64,000 nucleotides of DNA. Origin: Apostichopus japonicus. Lineage: Eukaryota > Echinodermata > Holothuroidea > Aspidochirotida > Stichopodidae. The DNA lies in the NCBI RefSeq assembly GCF_037975245.1, contig NC_092579.1:15138178-15202177 (forward strand). Direction: 5' to 3'. The position numbers were made by a program, and so were the translations under genes. The notes below the pieces were generated by a model. The model worked only from the letters and a program-made list of their open reading frames with translations, was not told where the DNA came from and searched no databases. The first letter of the stretch is position 1, and every line of letters begins with the position of its first letter. Below, piece after piece: positions 49,277 through 61,217 of this stretch.

Positions 49277-49727
49277 TAAAGTATTTTTTGTAAACACGAT
49301 ATCTCAAGAAGTAACAGTTGCTTGAATTTAAGCTTGGTATTTAATTGGTAGCCATTGGTGAGCAGATGATGCACTATTGCTTTTCATGGTGGCCAATGGT
49401 CGTTTGAGGACATCAGACGTGAAAGGCTGAAAACCTTGTAAACATGATAATATCTCATGAAGAGAACGTTGCTTGAACTTCAAACCTGACATGTACTGAG
49501 CCCTTGGTGAGTAGATGATTTCTATTGACTTCATGAAGGCCAAAAGTCTTTAGAGGTCAACAGATGTCAAAGTCTGAGAACTTTGAAAATGCGATATCTT
49601 CAGAAGTTGCTTTAACTACAAACTTGGTATGTACATAGCCTTTGCTCAATACATGTCTACAGTTTCCCTTGAGGTAAAAGGTCATTTAAGGTCAAAAACA
49701 TAAAAAAAAAAAAAAAGTGAAAAAAAA
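49277..49727. repeat. Loose tandem repeat of about 110 bp
   Basis: Phrases such as GAGGTCAACxGxTGxAAxG...AACCTTGTAAA, GATATCTCAxGAAG and TTGGTATGTACTGAGCCxTTGGTGAG recur three to four times from about 48960 to 49690, diverged. Part of an old tandem array or repeat family. Confidence 0.55.
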
Positions 49728-49917
49728 TGCCACATGTAAAAAAAAAAATCAAGGGAAGAGAAAAAAATTGACAAGTGAACATTTCTTATTGACAAAGTGC
49801 GAAAAAATATGGGAAATGAAAAACAAATTGTGCAATGGCAAAACAAATTCAAACCAAAGAAATAATCTGTCATAACAGATTATTTAATCTGTGTCCTAAC
49901 AGATTAAATAATCTGTC
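49728..49917. repeat. Second copy of the AATCTGT-hairpin repeat
   Basis: Matches 41515-41752, including ATCAAGGGAAGAGAAAAA and TATTGACAAAGTGCG, with two to three hairpins at the end. Confidence 0.7.
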
Positions 49918-50356
49918 GTTTCAGCTCATTAAATCGTAATAAACACACGCACACACGAGTTTTCAAGAGTAAAATATTTAAGGCTTGGCACGAGTATGAA
50001 GGGAGAACTCCAACTATCTATGACGCTGAACAATTCCACGGAGGGGCGTTAACTGTCACAACACAGTGCAAGTGCACTATATATATTCTACTTATTACCG
50101 AACAGTCATTAAAAGTTAAGTGTGCATAGCTAGTAGTTCTAGTTATATAGTTCTACGTCATTATGTGGCGGGAATTTTTATTAACATATATGGTTCACAT
50201 AATTTTGTACTGTATTTTTTGTTCGGTTTTGGCGTTCCACACTCTTTGCTTGAGGCGTGAAGCCGACTTAAAAAAACATTTGCTTGCAATCTGAAATCTA
50301 ACTGACATTTTCGCTCATTTGAAGCGGCTTTAATATAGCGCGTTAAACTTCCATCA

Positions 50357-51550
50357 GTGATAATTCTTACAAAGTGTTGTTTATATGACATGCCTGGCCT
50401 CAGTGGCGTCGCCAAGGGGGGGGGGGGGGGGCAGGGGGGCACGTGCCCCCTGGAAAACCTAGTGCCCCCGAGTGCCCCCTATCTGAGATTTGGGTTGGTA
50501 AAAAAATATATATATATTTTGTTATATTCAGCTCCCATCATCTGAGTTGGTTTTTCGTAAGGACAAAGAAGCACAGTAATTCGTATTTTCTTCAAATGAG
50601 CTGCGAAAAAATGAAAAAGTTTATCCTTGACCGTCGGGTATCGAAGTCGTAACCCGCGCCATCACAACAGGTGTCGATATTTACATTGAATGTGTCAGTG
50701 CTCACGCCATACCAGCGGCTATACACGTCCGCTTCGCGAGCTACATGACTCATCGTTCAAAACAATGAATTACCTCAAAAATAGCAATTTCTGGAGATAT
50801 CTTCAGATCGAATTTAGCATCAAATGTGGCACCATTTTGCATCTAGCCCATCCTCCGTATGCGAAAATTTTCCAGACCCTTCTTAGACCCCTCCCCCAGG
50901 ACGGCGATTCGTTTCCACCTAAGTGCCCCCCATCAAATGCTGGTGCCCCCCCTATGACCCCCCAGACTGAAAAGTCTGGTGACGCCACTGCCTGGCCTAT
51001 CAAAATACAAAAGAATAAGCCTTGTCAAGTCAATGGTGTGAAAAAAAGTGTGATATGTAAAGTTCAGGTTTGTTCAGTTCAGTTAAGTCAAGTTTAGTTG
51101 CACCTCACAACCTGGAATATCAAACTCAGTGCATAAGTGAGTATGAATTCTTACAAGGTGTGGTTTATATGACATGCCTGCCCCCCCCCCCCACACCCCC
51201 CCCCCCAAAATACAAAAGAATAAGCTTTGTAAAGTCACAGGTGTGAAAACAGTGTGATATGTAAAGTTCAGGTTTGTTCAGTTAAGTCAAGTTTAGTTGC
51301 ACCTCACAAGCTGGAATATCACAATCAGTGCATAAGTGAGTAAGAATTCTAACAAGGTGTGGTTTATATGACATGCCTGCCCCCCCCCCCCCCAAAAATA
51401 CAAAAGAATAAGCTTTGTAAAGTCACAGGTGTGAAAACAGTGTGATATGTTAAGTTCAGGTTTATTCAGTTTAGTTAGATCAGTTCAGTCACATCACACA
51501 ACCTGGAATATCAAAATCATTGCATAAGTGAGTGGGAAATCTTACAAAGT
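50357..51550. repeat. Upstream minisatellite of copy 3, three units and a part
   Basis: Units start at about 50357 (interrupted by the hAT element), 51137, 51337 and (partial) 51528. The extra length in units two and three is poly(C) growth at the GCCTGCCCC position. Confidence 0.9.
50401..50990. mobile_element. hAT-like element inserted in the unit 3 minisatellite
   Basis: 590 bp, ends CAGTGGCGTCGCCA and TGGTGACGCCACTG, perfect 8-bp duplication CCTGGCCT (50393-50400, 50991-50998). The empty target is preserved at 42891-42898 in unit 2. Confidence 0.95.
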
Positions 51551-51739
51551 GTGGTATATGGTCAATTTTCGAAGGTCAATTTCTCAGTCATTAACCAATT
51601 TATATGTCTAGTAACAGTTGAATTTGATGAAGGAAAGGTATTTAATCCAATCGTTATTTACAAACGTTTGACAAATTGTAAGAGCGGGGCTACAAGAACT
51701 ACTCTCTGAGCTCATTAAATCGCTCGTTTGGGGACTGAC

Positions 51740-51849
51740 TTATAACGCTTGACGTTTAACCTGTGGCCAGATTTCATTCATCAGCTTTCATATTTACCAG
51801 CACGTATATTATACCTACTGTGGTTCGAGTCAACCTTCGCGAAATTCAG
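51740..51849 (+). promoter_or_regulatory. Promoter and 5' untranslated exon of IFIT-like copy 3
   Basis: Nearly identical to the copy 2 region, with TTATAAC at about 51740 and donor AAATTCAG|GTATGG at 51849/51850; the intron runs to 52369. Confidence 0.45.
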
Positions 51850-52400
51850 GTATGGTTATTTATGTCTTTTGTGTATATCTAGTCTCATTAATTCGAGTGC
51901 GAAATATAGCATAGGTGATATGGGGACGGGGGAGGTGGGGGTGGGGGTTGTTGTGAAGTGAGGACCCGAATGTGCATGGGTTTGCTTTACTGCTTGGAAC
52001 ACCAATGAAATAAGCATATTCTCATGAAAGTGTCAGTTACATTACTTCAAAATTGGCCGATTTATCATACTTTGAAATTCCGCAATATATTTTTTACATA
52101 ATAACCTCTGAAAAAGGCAAGCACACTGAAGCAATAGTTTAGGAGCAATTTATCACTAAAAATAGCACAGTTTTTAGCAAAAGATACCAAAATCGAATAT
52201 TTTGACACATTTAAGTTGACCTTACTCTACAAGACAATGTTTTTATAGCCTTATTTCTATGGGATATACTTTATAGGCATCTGTAATAGAAAGATAGTAG
52301 GATGTTCAGATATATATATGCTGATAATCTTATAACAAGCATAATATTTTAATTTTTTTTCGTCACCAGTCAATCATCAATTTAACTAAAAGAACCAATC

Positions 52401-53837
52401 ATGAATTCCGTGAGTGACAACGTTGAATGGTGGAAGAAAGTACCATGTCACTTTACATGGAGTTTGGAAGATACAAACGAGGATTATAAATCATTGAAGA
52501 TTAATGTAGAGTATAAATTAGAGTCCTGGAAAGAAGAACATCCATCTCCTCCATGTCAACCTCTTTTATTTCTGGGTTTCTTAGAAGTTTCCAAATTTAA
52601 GGGATTGCCGAGACAGAATCCGGTACAAGCAATGAATCATTTCAGCAACGTTGTAAGAGAGGCTGCAGAAATGACGGTTGAAGATGAGAGGAATGCTTTC
52701 CTAACGGTGGCTTTAGCCAATCGGATCTGGAGTAATGAAATCCTAAGCCAATCACAAGAAGGAGAGGGAAATGAAGATGCTCTTCAAAATTCGAAATATA
52801 AAACAGAGAACGACGAAGACCTGAAACGACTTAAACAACTTTGGAGCGAGAAGAACGAACTCTTTGAGGCCTACATTGAAGGAATAGCTGTGTTTGCGCT
52901 GGCTCGTCTTGGTCCGAAAAACTGCAAAAAAGCTGAGGAGCGTTGTAAGAAAGCTCTAGAGGTCATACCGACAAACCCAGAGTGGCACTACTCCCTTGGA
53001 TGTTTCATAGGGCGCCAGATTCGGTGTAACTTGGTTAGCTCCCGAGGTGGATACAATCACATAGATGACGAAGTTAAATGTTACGAAGAAGCGCTAAGAC
53101 TGGATCCTGACTTTGATTTAGCTCGATGCACCTTGGCTCAAACTCTTGTCAAGATTCCACAGCGAAAAAGAGAAGCCGTGAAACAGATTGAAAAAGTGAA
53201 CGAGAATACCTGCGCGATGGTTGTCAAGAAGGGACGATTTTATCGCTTTCAAAAGGATTACAGCAAAGCTCTAGAAATACTGAAGAAAGGTGAGTCAGAG
53301 TTTGCAACACCACGTGGTGAGTTATTCTTCCAAATAAGTATGATATATTGCACGTTTGCAAATAATGCTAAATGGGATGAAAGTTCTGATGTTAGAAACA
53401 AGAATTGGCAAAGGCAATTGGAATACACCAACAAATGTCTTGAGGTCAAACCTAACCACCATCTTGCTATGCTCCAAAAAGCTCTGACTCTTGAAAACTT
53501 GAGACGGAATGCCGAAGCCGAAGAATGTTTTCGTAATACAATTGACACATTGGAAGACACACCTAACATTTCCTTACAAGTTAAGTTTAGGTTTGCTGAA
53601 TACTTAACGAGTCTAAATCGTACGCAAGTAATAGCAGAGGCCGCTGAGCTGTACGAGAATGTTATATCGATAGCTTTGTCGATCCTTCAGAACGCGGATG
53701 ATGACGCACTTGATGAGGCCAAAACAGGGATAGAAAGATATGTTATGAACTCAAAAAGTAAATTGGAAGAGTTTCATCAAGGGAATCAATCGAAAATGGA
53801 AGACGTTAAAAGGATGTTTGCTAATTTTCATTTTTAA
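52401..53837 (+). CDS. IFIT-like: IFIT-like tetratricopeptide repeat protein, copy 3
   Basis: Intact 478-codon exon, acceptor at 52369. The first half is close to copy 2, but from about residue 314 the protein is clearly diverged from copies 1 and 2 (NNAKWDESSDVRNKNWQRQ in place of YQAGFERKFDEKNE...), while length and the MFANFHF end are kept. CHFTW, R169 and R205 are present; position 35 is Asn, and position 175, aligned with IFIT1 Tyr157, is Cys where the other copies have Tyr. The diverged C-terminal TPRs may change RNA length or partner preference; that is inference. No sign of decay. Confidence 0.88.
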   Translation: MNSVSDNVEWWKKVPCHFTWSLEDTNEDYKSLKINVEYKLESWKEEHPSPPCQPLLFLGFLEVSKFKGLPRQNPVQAMNHFSNVVREAAEMTVEDERNAFLTVALANRIWSNEILSQSQEGEGNEDALQNSKYKTENDEDLKRLKQLWSEKNELFEAYIEGIAVFALARLGPKNCKKAEERCKKALEVIPTNPEWHYSLGCFIGRQIRCNLVSSRGGYNHIDDEVKCYEEALRLDPDFDLARCTLAQTLVKIPQRKREAVKQIEKVNENTCAMVVKKGRFYRFQKDYSKALEILKKGESEFATPRGELFFQISMIYCTFANNAKWDESSDVRNKNWQRQLEYTNKCLEVKPNHHLAMLQKALTLENLRRNAEAEECFRNTIDTLEDTPNISLQVKFRFAEYLTSLNRTQVIAEAAELYENVISIALSILQNADDDALDEAKTGIERYVMNSKSKLEEFHQGNQSKMEDVKRMFANFHF

Positions 53838-54750
53838 ACACGTATACTTTTCTATAGATTGAACTCCATAGTGCGCACAACCTGATCTGGGCTTTAAGAT
53901 AACAAACTTCCTAAATTAAACGTAATTCAACGGTAAGATTTTGGCGCAGTATGAAGAATTTAGGATCGGGCTTATATAGCTTACACTTCATAGTGCGTAC
54001 TATTTTATCTGGGCTTTATCCTCATTTTCATAATGTATTTATACATCTTTTAATGACAGTTTATTAACCAATACGTAATTATTCTTTTAGTATAATCATT
54101 TAAACTATATTTGAAGATAAGACCTACTGAATGTGAGAGATGATTTTGCTAAATACACTGTGACAAACTTCCTATATAAATTAAACATAATTCAACGGTG
54201 AGAGTTTGGCGCATTATGAAAGAATTTAGAACCGCACGGTTTGTGATGAAACGGTCACTGATGCATGGAAAATATCTCATAACACCAATTATTAATATAT
54301 ATTTCTTTGAATGTCACAAAATATACATCTCATTAACGTTTCCAATTACTACGCCGCAATGTCACGTGAATCATATTGAAATAATAGGTGTTATGACAAA
54401 ACGTATATGCTTGTTAAATCTGTAATACTGATTAATAACTAATTAGTGAAATCACCACCAACGGCCACTACACCAAACAAGGCCGGGTTTACTCAGTGGT
54501 GACGTGCGCAGGATGTCAAAGGTGGTGGCCAAATGCTAAATTGCGTCGACTGATTTAGGTTTTTGCATAATATTGATTTGCCTACTTTATATTGCCGTCC
54601 TTGTCCCATATAGGCTTCACCTTTATCGAATGCATTAATAAGATTGTTGTACAGGATAATCGAAGTCATATACTAACGAATAAAACTGTGTGAACCTGTG
54701 GGTTTGTTTTACTATATACAGCTTTAATTAAGAGCTTTCAGGTTTGGTAT

Positions 54751-57700
54751 AACAAAAAAAACATTAAAAAATATGACGGCATAATTGTACATTTTGTAAT
54801 CGCATGTATCAACGAGAGTTTATATTCGCTAAACCAGTGGTTCGGCGATTAAAGAGATTTTGTGAGATTCAGGTTGGGTTCTCGATATTATGTTTATTCG
54901 TTACGTGGTTACAAAGATCGACCAAATAGAGGGCGTTATTCCACTACCTACAACGAGCGTCAAAAGTAAATGAGGTAATTTAATTACAGTTGGTTGAACT
55001 ATTCTGTTCCGTTTATTCATTTCATCTTATACATATATAGAACTACCTACCTAAACAGACAATAGCTTTAAAAAGTGCTTATGGAGACTATTGTTACACC
55101 TAATAATTCCCCTAGATGTATGAAAATAGTGCCACCTGGATGAAGGTGACCTATAATATGAAGATCTATCACCAAAATATACTAAAAGGTCATTCTTCAG
55201 CCCATCACCCCTTCCCCCATCCCTCCAAGCCCTGTTTTCTGTGATACGTTCCCCATGTGTGCTATATACACACCCCCTGGCTTATCCGGTTCTATAGTAG
55301 AACTGCATATGCCTGCAAATACGCAGCATTGTAGTGCGCATGGAGTGCTTGCAGTATTAGGAAGAACTTTTCTGTTGTTCATGGTGTTATTATTTGATCG
55401 GACAACACATCAGGGAGTTGATGGTCATGCAGGTACCTACAGAGTGAGGGCGCTGGTAAGCGCCGTGACAGGCTCAGAATAAGTTGGCTACGCAGAGAGC
55501 CTCTGGAGCTCTGCAAATGTAAAGAGACTATATGAAACTTTAGCTTCCAATGTCCGGTCATGTAGGTAACGTTCACTTGGTCAGTAATGCCAATATTGTA
55601 GAGCGAAGGCGCGCTACAATAAATACTTCCCAGCTGGTAACCGCTGTGTGCTGGAAGGCAGATGTCTCTATTTACGGCTCTGATGGAATGACATCAACAG
55701 CACCCTCTATTAGGTATGATAGTCTAGAACAAAGTCACAAACCTAACCATCGTCTTTGGCTTGGTAATGTATCGCAGAGAGCATTGTAAAAAACAACTGC
55801 CCCCAAACAGGTAAGAAAAGTCTTGTTTCGTTTGAAAGAGATCCTACCATAGAAGTTGTGTCTGGGACCTATCATCTCGTGAGACTGTGATGTCAGATTG
55901 CCACTATAGGTTCTCAAACCTTTTTTACTTTCTCCTTGATTTTCGTTTCATCTTGTTTTGATGGTGAAATGTTAACAGTTTTAACCCTAATGCCATCATT
56001 AGGTCATTTAACCAGCTTCAATAGTTTACATTTAGCATTTGCAAAAACCCTTCTCCGTTACAGAAAATAAATTTTGTAATAATTAAAGAGAAACTAATAA
56101 AAAAATATATATAAAAAAGAAGAACATATGTGGCTCGATGAAGTCATATTTGGACTTGTTCAATTCATCATATGTAAAACAAACATTAACTCCGTTATTG
56201 ATATCTCCCAATTATCGATAATGATGTTTCTTATATGAGGGGTGCATGCATACACTTTCAGGGAGCAGAGGGGTGTGCTACGCGCAGGACTCAAGAAGGT
56301 GCGAAATTTCTTGAAAGAGTATGTTCAATGACTTTTACAAATTACAATAAATGTTATAGTTAATGGACGATTGCGACAGAAAACGCCGCATCATTTGGCG
56401 TCTAAATTTTACTTTTTTTTTAAAAACTTCTGGGAGAGGATCATCAAAACCCCTATATGTGTCAACTGGACGACCCCGAGGCCACACCCCTCATCGATCG
56501 TGGACGACGGACAGTCCGTTTTATACCAATTATTTCTCGAACTTTGTCCTCTGATGTCAAAAGTAAACTATAGCATTGACGGCATGCAGTATAGCGTAGG
56601 CAGGAATCTATCAAAAAGTGGGCAAGGGAAGGCGGAGGATGTTGGCAATACATACTAAGTATTGCCAACATTTTGCAGACGTTCTCTATAGAGACATATG
56701 AAGACCTAATTACGCCACTGAGCCGGATATAGGACTCTGCCAAATAAACTGAAAAATCACCCCTCTCTCCGTCCATACCAGGTCAACTGCAAGCTTTGAC
56801 TACTGCATGATCACGCCCCGTAAAATATTGTATAATATTATCACTTGAGTGACTGACATTGCCTTTCATAATCAACCGGAACTTTGTGATAGCTAGGCCT
56901 ATAGGCCTGCTTTCCATTGTGCCACTGACGTTTTCAAGGCCCCGGGACATGTTACTACGTAGCTATTAGCGTGACTAAGGCCTTGAGATTTGAGAGGATT
57001 CTAACAAGTTGCGCGTTATAGTGTCCCACCTCTTCGATACAATCGCTTATGTAACATTGTGTATAGACAACTTCCCTTTTTCAACAAAGGCTGACTTTTT
57101 TTCCAGGAAGCGATCGTAACTGGCCACATGTTTCTACCTCCGAGTCCCTGTTGCCAAAGAGGACACGCATGAACCGTGCATGGGAACGACGTAAATAAAA
57201 ACAGTTGTTATCTGATAGTTCCTTCAGGTATCATCAAACATGGCAGGATTTCCCCGGCCATGATTCAATACTGCAGCTCAGCACGGAACACAACCGTTCG
57301 TTCTTCAGTACGTATCCTTCTTGTTCCTTCAACTGACTGACTGACTGACTGACTTACTTATCGCTTTCTGCGGTGGAACATGTCAAATGAGCACATCCTG
57401 TTTTAGCGAACTCAATCTATCAGCCAGCTCACTGGGAAGTCATGACAAGCAAGGTTTGTTGTTAACGAATTATGAATTATTGAAATCGCGTAACAACTAA
57501 CTTGGGTCACTGATCAACGATGTGTAACCGGTTCTACACAGGGTCTGTCTTCCGTTGTTATTGATGCTTCTTACATACGCGCACTGTGTACGTACATTTC
57601 GTTGCCGCTACAGCTAGTAGGCCTACAGGCTCAATACAGATGAGACGTGTACGTGTTGTACCTCGTTCGTTTCGGTTGCAAGACTGTTGTGATGTAAAAA

Positions 57701-58524
57701 AGGATCTTAGAATTTCTTCATTAGATTATAAATGTTGGCGGATTGAGAGGATTTTTCTGTCTACGTGTGCCGTGGCTGGAATTAAGTGAGTATATGATAA
57801 TATATTTACAATGTTACAGATATACTAAGTACCGCGTATTATAGTTACGCAGAAGTGTATATTATAGATGACAATAGGTCTATACATTAACGTACCACCA
57901 CCATGCGCAGTCAAATCGATAAATAGCTCCTCATATTTTTCAACTTTACGATAATTCAAGGTCAATGGATTCGAAGTTGTTTGTATATATATGCGAGGGG
58001 AGGGAGAGATTAAGGGAGAAGGGGAGGGAGGGGGTGTGGCGTATAAAGAGGGTAGGTATAATTTGGCCAAAGAGGAGCTGCAAATGAAAATCGGGATGGT
58101 ACAACTGCGGTATATAATAGTGAACGGAGAAAGGAACTAAACAAGAAATCATATATCCAGTATAGGTCTTATACGTGTGTATGAATTTGTCTTTTCTAAG
58201 AAAACTCGACGGTGGCGCATAACCAACCTTTTTCCATCCACGTGGGTGTATTGTGTGTGTTTGGGGGTGGGGGAGGGGGTCTTTATTTACTAAGGGCAGT
58301 GTTGGAACAAAGGTTGACCTATATCCCTCTGACATGCATGCATAGCCTAATTCAATTTGTAATTTCCATCACTCTATGTAGCATATACGCTATATTCTCT
58401 GCTTCTTTTTGTGTTGCACTAATATATGGACAAAATATAACTTCAACATAAAATGTACATGATCACTCATATGTTAGCACTGTAGCTCTGTCTAATTAAC
58501 AGTTTAGTATTTGATTAGTTTCCT
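54751..58524. other. Intergenic stretch, no gene recognised
   Basis: Several short frames but no supported exon chain. A (GACT)n tract is at about 57332-57353. A possible exon-like frame (57642-57786) ends near a GTGAGT but has no other support. Confidence 0.5.
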
Positions 58525-59400
58525 AGTGTGATATAGGGATCACACAAACGTGTTGTGAATAATTTACTGAAGTTTACTGATCTGTTCAGTCTCAATGACC
58601 TCAGTTTTGTTTATCGTTCATTACACGAAATGCCAGATACTCTGAATGCCTTCTTTACACAAAACTCAAACATCCACGCTCACAATGCTAGGCACGCTGA
58701 TTACCTGCACCCAAGACAATGTCACAACAATTTCTCTAAAAGTAGCTTACCCAGCAAACAAAAAACGTTTTTTGAAACGTTATTAAAACGTTTCGTCATT
58801 TGTTTTGATAACGTTATTTGTGGTGTAATAAATATGTCACGAAAACGTTTTCAGGCAATTATTTCAAAACATTTTTTCATTAAAACATGAATATAACATG
58901 AATATAACATTAATATCTCATAAAAACGTTATGCCGACGTTTTTATAACACCACATTTAACGTTATAAAAACATATTTTAGAGGCTCTTTTAAAAATGTT
59001 ATGATAACGTTTTGTGTTTGCTGGGTACATCATCGGGCCATCGCACTTTGGAATCCCCTACCTTTCACTTTAAAGGCGATGTCTTCTTTATAGTTGCTTT
59101 TAGAAAAAAGCTTACAAAAGCACTTCGTCAACATGTACTAGAACTACGAAATGAAACTGTGGGAGGGGGGGGGGGGTAGGGAAGGGAGAGGCAGGGGTAT
59201 TTCTGTTTGTTTTGTTTTTATGGTTCTCATTTCTATTTGTAAAGTTCTGTATTTTATCAGGGAGTGTCACTACCCGACAAGCACTATAGGTTTTTTTTAG
59301 TACACTTCCTTTTCCCACAAGTTTTGTTTCTTATCTCCCTCTATGTCATATGTCATACTTATGTTGTGATAGAACAAAAATAAATAAATGAAATGAAATG
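58525..59400 (+). mobile_element. 3' end of a CR1/L2-like LINE, split by a MITE
   Basis: Frames encode the very end of a non-LTR reverse transcriptase: KFTDLFSLNDLSFVYRSLH, DTLNAFFTQNSNIHAHNAR and, after the MITE, ALWNPLPFTLKA and AFRKKLTKALRQH. At least one frameshift separates the last two. The tail is (ATGAA)n at about 59385-59403. The KxxDLFxLxxLxFxYR...LWNxLP order is typical of CR1/L2 C-termini. Confidence 0.65.
58750..59025. mobile_element. MITE with CCCAGCAAACA ends and TA target
   Basis: 276 bp with inverted ends CCCAGCAAACA and TGTTTGCTGGG, flanked by TA on both sides, inserted into the LINE frame. The interior has many AACGTT motifs. The TA duplication suggests a Tc1/mariner-type source. 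Confidence 0.85.
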
Positions 59401-60815
59401 AAATATGCTTATGTAGGCCCTAGTATAGTTTCTATATCAAGAACAGTAACCCATTCTAGAATCAGACTGATGTATAATTCCCTGTCACAGTTGTACAGGG
59501 TTCAAGGGGTGCTGGAAATGGGCAAATACATCAGTATTACAATCAGTGATACAGTAGCAAGGAGCAACACTGTACCGATGTATGTAGCAATAGAAATGGG
59601 ACCGCAAAAGATCGTCCAAATTCACCCAAGCCCAACCATGTTTTATGACACCTTTATACACCTAGATATATGGCCGGCTCTCATGCCCAGAAAATATATA
59701 CTTGTGACCCGTTTGGTATACAGTCTTCACGTTTATATCAATACTAGCCGTTTTGCAAGCCTGCGACTGGTGGAAGGGTGGTAATTTGTTTTACGATACT
59801 TGTCACCGGGCCAGAAGGGGTCCCGGACGACCAGGATCTGTGTAGGCATAATGTTGTATTCGAACATACGAGTTCTTTCAACAATCAATTAAGTGCAATT
59901 AATGGGGCATTGAATTGTAAGTGAGGCGGTTTGACATACGTTACGGTTCTGGTCGCCTTAATACTATTTTTCAATTTCATTTTTTTCCACTTCAAAATCG
60001 ACCGACGGCAGATTAAAGTAGGGGCCTATCTGGATATTTAGATGAATAAGCAATGAGAATACATGCGGCCCGTTTGGTTTACTAATTGCACGATTAATAT
60101 CGATACTGGCAGCGGCGGTCGGCGGCAGCGGATGAGTGGTTATTTTTTTTCGGTCCTCCGGACAACTTGCCTCTGTGGCCCTTGTCCTGGGATTTCACAC
60201 CGACCTAGTTACCTAGTTAGATTAATGATTATATACGTCACAGATTAATGAGTCTATAAGCATAAGAAAAATGGAAATTGTAAAATCTTATTTGCAATGA
60301 AACTTCACTATAAAGTGGCCTTCATTGTTATGGCAGATATAGGCTACTATAAAATCTGAGCAACGAGATAATAACCACGATCAGCTCTCTCATATTGCTT
60401 AGACCAATTGTCAGTTTTGTCTAATTATATTTATATAAAAAAATAACACAATAAACCACGGCAAATTTCTTTGACGTACTGATAGGGTTTTTTCTGTCAG
60501 AATTTTTGTTGTTGCTGTGCATATAGAGCTATTTTCTTCGATTCAAAGTCCATAGAAGTTGCCCGTTATACAAGGACGTATTCAAATGTCGGAGGTCACA
60601 TCTTTGATAACTGCTTAAAACTCGTATAGTCATAGAGTCTCATCTAACAATAGGCTATATACATGTTACGCGTGAACAATTTTATCCTATACATTGCTAT
60701 TTGTTTGGCGTGTATATTGTTTGACGTATAGGCCTATATACACAGCTTTGTTTTGGGTGTTGATCTGTTTTTACACAATCTTTTGTTTATTTGAAATTTA
60801 GTTAAAGTATTCATT

Positions 60816-60849
<34 letters not shown>

Positions 60850-60972
60850 AGTATATATATAAGTATCTCTTTCGAGATCCGGCTTTAGGAATCACAAATG
60901 ATTTTCGAGTTGGTTAGCATCATGTTTGATCTCTAGAGTAAGGCAAAATATGTCACCAAAAACAGAACTAGT
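59401..60972. other. Intergenic stretch, no gene recognised
   Basis: One 128-codon frame at 59398-59784 has no recognised similarity. TA tracts occur near 60814-60870. Nothing else identified. Confidence 0.5.
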
Positions 60973-61178
60973 ATTGTTCGATACAGGTGACAAACGCCTA
61001 CAGTGGAATTACGATCTTCCTTACCGGTTTCGAACCTCTGGACATACAATCAGCGTCCATAGCCTAGTGGTTAGGGTGTCCGCGTACAGAGCGGGAGGCC
61101 CGTGGTTCGAATCCCGGTGGAGGCTGAAAGTTTTTTCACTGTTCTTGATTTTCCAACTCATTACGATTTTCATTTATA

Positions 61179-61217
<39 letters not shown>
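60973..61217 (+). mobile_element. tRNA-derived SINE (family A), second copy, (TA)n tail
   Basis: Leader CAGGTGACAAACGCCTAC, then tRNA-like 61052-61126 with box A TAGCCTAGTGG and box B GGTTCGAATCC, body GAAAGTTTTTTCACTGTTCT and a (TA)n tail. Homologous to 21274-21540. Confidence 0.8.

Larger units (their letters stand above)
50333..54750 (+). repeat. IFIT-like tandem duplication unit 3
   Basis: Begins with ATATAGCRCGTTAAA, as unit 2 does, and ends at TTTCAGGTTTGG. It differs by a hAT insertion, one extra 5' minisatellite unit and a deletion of roughly 620 bp in the 3' flank that removed the SINE B site. Confidence 0.9.

Noticed and set aside
57586-57789. 67-codon frame ending near GTGAGT
   Set aside because: No acceptor-exon chain or similarity to support a gene.
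59398-59784. 128-codon frame after the LINE tail
   Set aside because: No recognised similarity, no codon pattern or splice context; likely chance.
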